Shown in pieces: positions 12,401 to 20,900 of a DNA stretch of 64,000 nt. Position numbers and translations under genes: made by a program. The DNA comes from Paramacrobiotus metropolitanus (lineage: Eukaryota; Tardigrada; Eutardigrada; Parachela; Macrobiotidae): assembly GCF_019649055.1 (NCBI RefSeq), contig NW_026570306.1, positions 62,001 to 126,000 on the forward strand, in the 5' to 3' direction. The notes under the pieces were generated by a model, which saw nothing but the letters and a program-made list of their open reading frames with translations, was not told where the DNA came from and made no database searches. The first letter of the stretch is position 1. Each line of letters starts with the position of its first letter.

Positions 12401-13311
12401 TGCACAGCCAGATAGCTTTGACAAGCTTCCTTGAGAGAACCTCCATTCCAGAACATGCTGCGCCCGGCTGAGTCACCGTGCACTTCGGCGCAGATGAAAG
12501 TCATCGTGTCGATTTCCGCTCGCACAAACACGTGACAACCGCTGTCGAACTTATAGGCGACGCTTGTATGATTAGCCCCTTCCAAGCAGTGGAAATAAAA
12601 TGCATTTGGTCCAGCAATCCTTTGGAACCGACAACTGGCTTTGCACAGGTCACCAGGACCGGGTATTAACTGGCAAGCGCGAACCAGAAATTCGGGCATA
12701 TAATTCACATCACGGATCAAATGTGCTTTGTCGAAAGGAATGACATGCTTTTGGTATCCGAGTCCGTTTATCCTACCCAGAAAAGATGGCTCTCCATCGG
12801 GTGCCGGAAAAGTAGTGGCTAGATGGCGCAGCGGCGCAACGCGTTGTTCAGGTGGAGTAGTTTGGTCTGCGGGATCCTGGTTGATATTAACAGTGCAGAA
12901 CATGCAGTAATAACCCTTAATAAAAGTGGCAGGTCGGAAAATGAACGGTCCGCCGATTTCGTCTTGCAGGGCGACCTGCATGGGCTTTGGTGGAAATGGG
13001 TGGAGAGTGTTTAAATAAGGGAAATGATGCGGCCAGAGGTGTTTGGAGTGAATCCATTGGGCGCTGATTGTGCTGGCGTCGAAGTCAATGAAGAAATATT
13101 CGCCGTCAATATCTTGAACGTATCCCAGCCACCACTGGCCGGCGTCGCGCTGCGCCAGCACCGTGTTCCCAAAGTTCATTTGGCGCGGAACCGAGCGCAG
13201 CTCCCGATAATAGCGTAATGGTGGCATCATGTCGATGATGCGGGTTGGAAAAGATTTTAGAGCCGTTGTGGATCTCCCATACGTTATTATGTCACACCAA
13301 GGAGTCGCCAT
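9450..13311 (-). CDS. Tudor-like/F-box-like protein, four exons
   Basis: Minus-strand exons 13311-12330, 12094-11893, 10415-9645 and 9573-9450 join in phase (1, 2, 2) through GT-AG introns to about 692 aa. The start MATPW follows an AACAAAATGG context. Residues 45-95 (NTVLAQRDAGQWWLGYVQDI and on) resemble a Tudor/agenet-type barrel. Exon 2 opens with DLPTAILTSVFLSLDVVSRL, which resembles an F-box, the Skp1-binding helix bundle of SCF ubiquitin ligases. The remaining 260 residues are unrecognised, with a CDGCERDYG motif and no membrane segment. A substrate-adaptor role is inference from the F-box resemblance alone. Intron 2 holds a 1-kb fold-back element. The last exon (FNGVHPDG...NVYYND) is short but fits donor, acceptor and phase. 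The two large exons are clear, the F-box reading less so. Confidence 0.7.
10843..11878. mobile_element. Large fold-back element in the intron of the F-box-like gene
   Basis: The arms, about 10843-11325 and 11395-11878, are near-perfect inverted copies of roughly 480 bp with a spacer of about 70 bp. Both arms contain the same open frame (MATYVKSMGDIPSSGQALVI), which is a by-product of the duplication. No transposase is visible. The element lies 15 bases from the donor of exon 2 of the minus-strand gene, and its transcript would fold into a very long hairpin. Confidence 0.85.
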
Positions 13312-13657
13312 TTTTGTTAGAATTTGAAAATTTAGATACCAATGCCGGTATTAAAGGATCTCGAGCGAAGCACGGAAGATGAAATGTTGGTTTCAATTAA
13401 ATGAAGTGCGGACTTGTGCAGTAAAACAAAAAATGATTGCACAAGTCTATGAAAATCGGCTTGATTTAAACAAATTAATAACTGTCCAAGAGCCAGTACC
13501 GGACCTACGCGTTGTCAGTTCTTTATTCTGCCACAGACAGGCACACAGCCGCTAAACTAATTATGATATCAGAAAGTTGAAAGAAGGCTGAAAGCAAGTT
13601 TTGGCAGTTTTGCCAAAACAGGGACACCTCTGCATGAGAACAAAATAGGGACACCTG

Positions 13658-13969
13658 TGTAAGCACGCCGTGCGCGTGTCACAGAAATGCGAACGGAATC
13701 GACGTGCTACCAAACGAAAGCTTTATTAAAATAGCAAATTTTAATAAAGGCAAAGTGCCCGACAAATCTAGATCATCCTCTGGATGACAGAAAGCAAAGG
13801 GAAAAACAGCATCGACCAGTCAAGATATTCTTGGCTGGGAGAAGGCAAAATCATCGAGTGAAGGCCGTGTATTTTAATACACGGTCGAATCGGCAAAAAC
13901 AGACCGGAGAGACGGTGCGGCTATCCACGCAGCCCCACTATCGTGGGCGGTGGCACCGGCCTCCTAGCA
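13658..13969 (-). repeat. 3' LTR of element A
   Basis: 312 bp, starting TGCTAGGAGG and ending TTACA in sense orientation. It lacks a 16-bp stretch (ATCTAGCAGGAAAAAC on the plus strand) found in the 5' LTR. It holds two strong hairpins: CTTTATTAAAAT/ATTTTAATAAAG (13721-13749), which overlaps an AATAAA on the sense strand, and CCGTGTATT/AATACACGG. Confidence 0.93.
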
Positions 13970-14185
13970 TGCCACGGGTGGAACTCCGAAGCTCCCGCGA
14001 GGACACACCAAATCGAAAAAAACAAACACAAAACAATGAGCAAAATGCGACCGAGTACAATTTGCGGCGCATATACTAGGTTATAAAAATCACAAAAAAT
14101 TGGCGAATTTGATGAGATCCCATTCCAGAATGAATTCAGCTTGGAGAATCTCTTGTCCTCCATAGCAGCAGTTCGGCATCGTCGC

Positions 14186-15070
14186 TCACGCATCGTTCAG
14201 CATGTCGGTGTCAGCATCGACGGCAGCAACGTCAGAAATAGAATCGGCTGTAGCGGCTCCAGCGACTGCATGTAAAGCATCGCCTAGTACCTCCGACATC
14301 GGCAACACAGGGGGCTCAAATTGAGCCAGCACATTTTCCACTGTGTCGTGGAATATTTCGGCTTCTTCGCCATTTGGCGGAAAACGAATAAGCGGCTGTT
14401 CATTATTATCGTTCGACAAATCGGCGTCATCTAGATATTCATCTAGGTAATCATCGCGATATTGATTAAAGAACGCACGTTGGTCCTTATTCATATCGGA
14501 TTCGTTCATTTTGCGTAAAACGGCCATCGTATTCCGTTTGTATTCTTCGGAATTCGGTTCGGCTTCATTTTCATAAGACTTTGTAGTCTTATAAAACTCA
14601 AATTCGGCGTCGGACATGCGGGAAATTGGTAATTTCACCAGATAATGTTCAACGAGGATATCCTTCCTCTTCGGCTCTGTACTAACAGATTTAGGTCTGT
14701 TGAATTTTCGTTTCGGCGGGGCAGCACTAACCGGCTGCGTTTCAGTAGAGATCGGCAAAGCAACACTCGCTGGTTGCTCATTCGCAACAATCGGCTGCAC
14801 AGCTATTGCTGGCTGCTGTTCGACAGGAACAGTTGAGATCGGCGGCACAGGTGCGGGCACAGCTGGCAACTGCTGTGTTCTTCCTGCAACACCCGATTTA
14901 GTAGCGACTTTATTATTGTTATTAATATTCGACGGTTTTGAAACATTCTTATTTTTATTCGGCTCGGTACTCGTACCTGCGGACTTAACCGTAGTGGTAT
15001 CCAACAGTGATGGAGCGGACCCGAATTTTGCCAATGGCAAATTCGGCTTCACCACTGGGATGATAATCAT
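14186..15070 (-). CDS. Element A accessory ORF 3 (unknown, acidic C-terminus)
   Basis: 294 aa from an ATG, the last ORF before the 3' LTR. Residues 1-130 are low-complexity (Asn-rich, then Pro/Val/Ala/Gln-rich), and PPKRKFNRPKS is a possible basic nuclear signal near residue 120. Residues 140-230 are charged and probably helical (MSDAEFEFYKTTKSYENE; DDYLDEYLDDADL). The C-terminus is acidic. There is no signal peptide or membrane segment, so it is not an Env. I do not recognise it. It is unbroken in a young element, which suggests it is still needed. Confidence 0.7.
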   Translation of the reverse strand: MIIIPVVKPNLPLAKFGSAPSLLDTTTVKSAGTSTEPNKNKNVSKPSNINNNNKVATKSGVAGRTQQLPAVPAPVPPISTVPVEQQPAIAVQPIVANEQPASVALPISTETQPVSAAPPKRKFNRPKSVSTEPKRKDILVEHYLVKLPISRMSDAEFEFYKTTKSYENEAEPNSEEYKRNTMAVLRKMNESDMNKDQRAFFNQYRDDYLDEYLDDADLSNDNNEQPLIRFPPNGEEAEIFHDTVENVLAQFEPPVLPMSEVLGDALHAVAGAATADSISDVAAVDADTDMLNDA

Positions 15071-15200
15071 AGGACCACAATTTAGTGGGGGAATAATGAA
15101 CGGCTATTAAATAACTAACCATCTTAATGGATAATTAATTATCGACTAATTTTACAGAAATAATATCGGCTATTACTCGGCTGTTAATTCTAGTATTAAA

Positions 15201-16133
15201 TTATCGGCGTGACGGTCCGGGCGCATCCGCTGGATTAATCCGGCAAGTGATGCCCCGTTCCGGATCATTAACGGAAATTATACGCGGGTTGAATACCAAC
15301 TCCGACACGGCTAATTCAACATAGTGATCAACGCGACTTCCCATTTCGGGACGAACCGTGCGAATATATTGCACTATTTCGTCGACAGTTGATCCCAATG
15401 GATCATTAATTTCGGCTATGGTACGGATCACCACTTCCTGCCATTGAGTGGCATCAAAAAGCGGGTAGTCTTGCAAAAACGATACATTCGGCGCTATGGT
15501 ATAATATACCATTAATTGGCGATGGTTAAACTGGCGCAAAAGTCGGCCCTGTTCCCATTCGCGATTAAGCGCAACTGCTACTGCTTGCGCACTATACCGA
15601 TGTCTTAACGTATCAGTAATTCTGCCTAATACCGGCTGTTGTCGAGATCTTAAAATCTGACCGATGGCGTCTGCCAGAACGGCGTGTGTCGGTTCTGGAG
15701 GCGGCGGCGGTGGTCGGACTACAGTTACACTTTTACGCTTCTTGTCCGGCGGCGGCAGACCTAAGTCTTTCACGGATACACCCGTGACGGCACTCAATCG
15801 TGTACGATTCGTATCGGCTAGTGCATAACGTGGCACGTTTAATCCAGCGATTTCCACGATTATTTCCCTACGGACTAATTCGTGGACAGCTTCCAAAATC
15901 ATAGGAAACTGTTGTGCGGCAGCGACAAGTCGCATCGGCATAGTTAGCGTAATATAATTAGCTATTTCGGCAACAGACGAACCAAGTCTGTTATGGATAT
16001 CGTGTATAGCGATAGTCACGGCTTCTCTAAAACTTTCCGGCGTACAAATGACCATACGCTCGTACCAACGACGGCGTAGATCAGTCGGCGAGTACATAAT
16101 TGTACCCGACCAATATTGGTACACTTCGAGCAT
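15201..16133 (-). CDS. Element A accessory ORF 2: triple linker-histone-like winged-helix protein
   Basis: 310 aa from an ATG. Residues about 36-108 (VTIAIHDIHNRLGSSVAEIA, then a hydrophobic recognition-type helix and a strand pair ending VPRYAL) match the pattern of the histone H1/H5 globular domain: AI..L..R.GSS...I..YI ... L..LV..G.IV...G. Residues about 232-295 repeat it (VIRTIAEINDPLGSTVDEIV), and residues 145-210 look like a more divergent copy. A basic, Pro-rich linker (PPPDKKRKSV; seven prolines) separates units 1 and 2. H15 domains bind nucleosomal DNA, so a DNA- or chromatin-binding role is inferred. Such an ORF is not part of the standard gypsy gene set. Unit 1 is convincing, unit 3 good, unit 2 weak. 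Confidence 0.75.
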   Translation of the reverse strand: MLEVYQYWSGTIMYSPTDLRRRWYERMVICTPESFREAVTIAIHDIHNRLGSSVAEIANYITLTMPMRLVAAAQQFPMILEAVHELVRREIIVEIAGLNVPRYALADTNRTRLSAVTGVSVKDLGLPPPDKKRKSVTVVRPPPPPPEPTHAVLADAIGQILRSRQQPVLGRITDTLRHRYSAQAVAVALNREWEQGRLLRQFNHRQLMVYYTIAPNVSFLQDYPLFDATQWQEVVIRTIAEINDPLGSTVDEIVQYIRTVRPEMGSRVDHYVELAVSELVFNPRIISVNDPERGITCRINPADAPGPSRR

Positions 16134-16162
16134 TTCTCCTCGATTAACGGCACCCTGAATAG

Positions 16163-17698
16163 CTAATCGGAACGTTCACGATCAGGGTTATGGCTTATCT
16201 TGCCCCGATAATACTGGAACAAGAATGTAAACGAAGCGGCTCTCTCCTTATTCTTCAGCTCTTTAAAGGCTGAAAAGGCGATGTCTAACATTGCGGACAA
16301 TTCGTCTGCAGGTTCACGTGGTCCCTGCTCGAATGGCAATGACACACTAGACGGCGATGATTCTTCGGACTTATTCGACGATTTATTCGGCGATTTATCA
16401 GACAATTTATCTGGCGACGGCTTTTTAATTATTGATGTGTATTCCGGAATTTCCGGCGACGGTACACGAACAGCCGGGGAGTTATTAACATTTTCCCCCG
16501 TCTGATCCTGCATCGACTGATCCAACTGCTCTACTTCGACAGTCGGTTCATCGATTACTAATCTCGGCTCCTCTTCGTCTTCGCTACTAAAGTAGCTACG
16601 ATTCAGTTGATCTCGGACTTGGGAGATTTGCCGTTGCAAATCTTCCTTATCTTGTCTCAACTTCTGTCGGCGTTCGGACTCTTGCAGAGCCGTTTCGGAC
16701 GTATGATTACCAGTGTCTTCTGGAGACAACCGCGGAATTTTGTTCGGCGAAGTTTGTCCATCGCTGGACTGTTTGGGCACACGATCAGATGGTGCCACCG
16801 GCGAAGTACTTTGTAGTACTGTAGTATTCGGCATACGGGTCGGCGTACTAATTCTAACAACTCCCGGTCGTATTAAAGTACTAACAGGAAACTGCTGATC
16901 GGTCGGCGAAATAATATATCGGCCTTGTGACAGTGCGGTACCACTACTCGTAGGTCGGTAGCGCACCGTAGTATTCGGCGGGGCAACAACCATTCGCGGC
17001 TGTGCCGGCGGTATAGGACACGGTAAAATCGGTCTAACATTAATTATTCGCGGCTGCATGGACGGCGGTAGTGGGATATTCGCTGGTCCCACAATTAAGG
17101 AATGCCTTTGATCACCAATGGTGATCCGTGCTAAATTCATCGGCGGGCCACCCGGTACCACAGGCGGGTACGGAGTTATAACCGGCGTTTCGGTGAGACG
17201 AATCTCATGCGGCACAGGATAATTTAACCGGATCACACCGTGATCTGATGTCGGCTGTTCTTGCACATTTCGTGCCGGCTGAGTAGACGGAGGTTCGCTC
17301 CGTGAGACGTTTAAATTAATCGGCAATAATGGTACTGGCGCCGGTGTTGTCACCGTGCGAGCATTCGGCTGTATTACGGCTACATTTTGCGTCGGCTGAA
17401 TATTAAGTTCGGCTTGAATATTTTGTGAATTTTCCGGCGATTCTTCTGGCGGAAAATTCTCGCCATCATCTTCCTGCATTCGGCTTATCAATTCATGAAG
17501 CGGATCATAATCGATAATAGTTACTGGATCGGTTTGGGCAGAACGAGAAACTCGAACTGTTCGTATTTCGACCGGCTCATCGTCTGATTGGGCATTTGCC
17601 ACAACATTTAGACGGATAGTATTCGGCGGCGTACGCGGCGTTATGCCGTTACCTGATCCCGGCGGACGCTGCGGCTGACGTTGGCCTTGGCCGTCCAT
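16163..17698 (-). CDS. Element A accessory ORF 1 (Pro/Thr/Ser-rich, coiled-coil segment)
   Basis: 511 aa from an ATG, beginning MDGQGQRQPQRPPGSGNG. Mostly disordered and rich in Pro, Thr, Ile and Asn. Residues about 340-370 (ESERRQKLRQDKEDLQRQIS) form a short coiled coil, followed by an acidic stretch (SSEDEEEPR), a Ser/Lys-rich block and a short C-terminal helix (FSAFKELKNKERAASF). There is no membrane segment, zinc knuckle or enzyme motif. It sits 265 bases after Pol and 29 bases before the winged-helix ORF. A structural or scaffold role is possible; I do not recognise it. Confidence 0.7.
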   Translation of the reverse strand: MDGQGQRQPQRPPGSGNGITPRTPPNTIRLNVVANAQSDDEPVEIRTVRVSRSAQTDPVTIIDYDPLHELISRMQEDDGENFPPEESPENSQNIQAELNIQPTQNVAVIQPNARTVTTPAPVPLLPINLNVSRSEPPSTQPARNVQEQPTSDHGVIRLNYPVPHEIRLTETPVITPYPPVVPGGPPMNLARITIGDQRHSLIVGPANIPLPPSMQPRIINVRPILPCPIPPAQPRMVVAPPNTTVRYRPTSSGTALSQGRYIISPTDQQFPVSTLIRPGVVRISTPTRMPNTTVLQSTSPVAPSDRVPKQSSDGQTSPNKIPRLSPEDTGNHTSETALQESERRQKLRQDKEDLQRQISQVRDQLNRSYFSSEDEEEPRLVIDEPTVEVEQLDQSMQDQTGENVNNSPAVRVPSPEIPEYTSIIKKPSPDKLSDKSPNKSSNKSEESSPSSVSLPFEQGPREPADELSAMLDIAFSAFKELKNKERAASFTFLFQYYRGKISHNPDRERSD

Positions 17699-17963
17699 TC
17701 CGACTTTGCCTACAACACAGTAAGCCCGGTGAATTGTACGGCATATTAATTACATGAATAATTCAAAAATTAATTCAGTAATTAATCGACAATTATTCAA
17801 CGGCAATAATCACTATTAATTCATAAGTCAATAGTGAAAATTCTCCAGATTGGAGCGGCTAATAAGTTTCGGCAAGAGATATGGACCACTTATGGTAGAA
17901 AACTAGTGGGGATTTAGATCGGCGGGAGGTACGGACCTCTCGATAGGAAAATGTGGTCGGCTA

Positions 17964-20900
17964 TTAACATACATGTACATATCCGTTTTTATTACGGCGT
18001 ACATATAATTTTAATTTAACCGGCTTTTTCCTAATATTTTTACGGCTAATAGTTTCGGCAACCACACTTTCGGGTTCCCACTGATCATCATCAGCGGCGG
18101 CTTCGACATTATTTTTATCGGTATCGTTTGTAGCTTCAACAGCTTCTACGGTATCGGCTGGTATGAACGGCTCAACGTTCACATTTAAACCATTTTCGGC
18201 AGTTTTCGGCAAAGAGATCGTACTGGTTATTCCCTTACGATCTTCCTCAGTTGTATTAAACCGTTTGAGGCGCTCGCAATTGACGATGCGAGTTTCTCCC
18301 GGCTTATCCTTATTCTCGATTTCAACGGCATTAGTATACGGGAAACCGGTAACTTCCCATCTACCTCCGAATTTTTCTCGGAAGGATTCGGTTTCGCCTT
18401 TCTTCTTCTCTCGCTTTAGAAGAACTAGTTCACCGATCTGATAATCGTCTTCTCGACGCTTTTTATTAAAACGTTCGGCCGTTTTAATAAATTCTTCTCG
18501 CATGTAAATTTCGGCTAACTCATGCGCTCGTGCTAAATTATGGCGAAATTCATCCATGTATTCAGCTATCGATGCATGTTCGGCTGGTATATTGGTCTTA
18601 GTGACCGTATCGGCTGGAATAACTTGCTCACGCCCGTACAGCATATAGTACGGCGACATGTTAGTAGTTGCGTTTTGTACGCGATTTTTAGCGGCTATTA
18701 CAAACGGGAGAATGGTATCCCAATTCTTTTCCCGTCCGTCGGCGGCATACATTGCCAACGAATCGGCAATAGTTTGCATTTGGCGTTCGACTAAGCCTCT
18801 ACCGATCGGATGGTAGGCAGCACCGAAATGATACTGAATCTTCAAGCGGTGATTAATCGCTTCAAGAAGCTTATTGTGGAAATGAGTTCCACGATCGGTA
18901 TTCAAAATATGCGGCGTACCGTACGGCAGGAATACGTCGTGAATCAGGAAACTAGCGACAGTTTCCTTTTTTGCATTAGGAATCGGCTTAGCTATTACGA
19001 ACTTAGTCAATTCGTCAATAGCAACGGCTATGTATGTACTACCTCTTGGGGTAGTCGGCAAAGGTCCTTTTAAATCGACTTGTACTCGGAACCACGGGGC
19101 TCCGATAGCTATCTGTTGTAGCTTACCCGGCGGTGCCTTCCGTTCAGTTTTACGGTGTTGGCACAAATAACAGTTGCGTACGTACTTATCGATGTCGGCA
19201 ACCATGCCGTCCCAATAATAACGAAGCGCAATTGCCTGATACGTCTTTAATGGACCCAAATGTCCGCTAGCCGGTGCATCGTGCATAGCATGCATTATAT
19301 CGACACGCATATGCTTCGGCACGACGAACCGTCGATCAAGGCGGCCGTCCTTTTCGGTTAATCGGTATAAAACGCCGTTCCATAACTCAAAGTATGGATC
19401 GCGTTTGATTAAGTGAGTACTTTCGGCTCGGCCCTCAAGGGCATGAATACGCTTTTCGACTACAGGATCCTTTTCCTGTTCGGCTCGATAATACTTAAAA
19501 TTATCTTCGTCTTCATCATGTTCGGCTGGGTCGGTGATAGTGACGACTCGAATGGTCGGAGTACTGAACTTCCGATCTTTCATTTCGTCCCAGTCATCAT
19601 CGTCAGCGGTCTCGACCGGTGGTCCGACCGGATGACGGCTTAAAGCATCGGCATTATCGCATTGTTTACCCGGCCGATACTGAATAGTCATCTTGTGACT
19701 ACTCAGTTGAAGTGCCCAACGGGTAAGGCGCCCGTTCAAGCCTTCTTTCCTCGACACAGAGCGTAACAAGTTTGTTAACGCTTGATGATCGGTTTGCACA
19801 TAGAAATGTGAATATTCGATAAAATGTCGGAACTTACGGCATGCAAATACTACAGCCATACATTCCAATTCGGTGATCGGATATTTACGTTCGGCGTCGG
19901 TTAAGAGTTTGCTAGCGTAAACGATGGGATGACCATCCTGATGTAGGATAGATCCTATTCCTATCGTACTAGCATCGCACTCAATAACTGTCGGCTTATT
20001 TGGATCAAATTTGACCAAAACCGGCGCGTTAATCAACGCATTTTTCAAATCGACAAACTCGGCGTCATGTTCGGCTGTCCACTTATTCTTGACATCAATT
20101 TCACCCTTCAGTAGGCCATACATGGCTCGGGTTCGGCTAGCGAAATCCTTAACGAACTTACGGTAGTAGTTGCATAAACCGAGGAAAGATCGAAGATCCT
20201 TCTCAGTTTGCGGCTTCGGATATTGTTGAATCGCGGAGATTTTCTCCGGATCGGTTTTGATTCCGGCTTTAGACACTATGTGTCCAAGGAAGTGCAACTC
20301 GGTTTCACCGACATGGCACTTGCTCGGCTTAAGCGTGAAGCCGACCTTAACAAGGCATTCACACATTAGTCGGATTTTACGAATCAAATCGTCGAAATCC
20401 TTAGCGGCTACAATTATATCGTCCAGGTACGCAAAGATATTCTCATTGCGTACTCCTACAAGAGCTTTATTCATGGTCTCTTGGAATGTTGCCGGCCCAT
20501 TACACACGCCGAAAGGCATGCGTAAAAATTCGAAAAGACCGTCTTGCGTGATGAACGCAGTCTTTTCAATCGAGTCTTCGGCCATTTGTATCTGCCAGAA
20601 CCCGGCATTACAATCGACACCTACATAGTATTCATTATCGGCTACGGATTGAAGCAATTCATCCGGTGACGGCAAAGGGTAATTATTCTTTTTCGTTGCG
20701 TCATTTAACTTTATATAGTTGACGCAGAAACGCGTACCGATAGTACCGTCTGGATTCTTCTTAGAAGCCAGCACAACTGGGAAGCACCAGTTGCTATTTG
20801 ATCGGCGAATAATACCTTTTTCGAGCATTTCTTTAACATGCTCTTCGATTATCTCCCGACCTCGCCAAGAGGTACGGTGCGGCTTACATTTAATCGGCGG

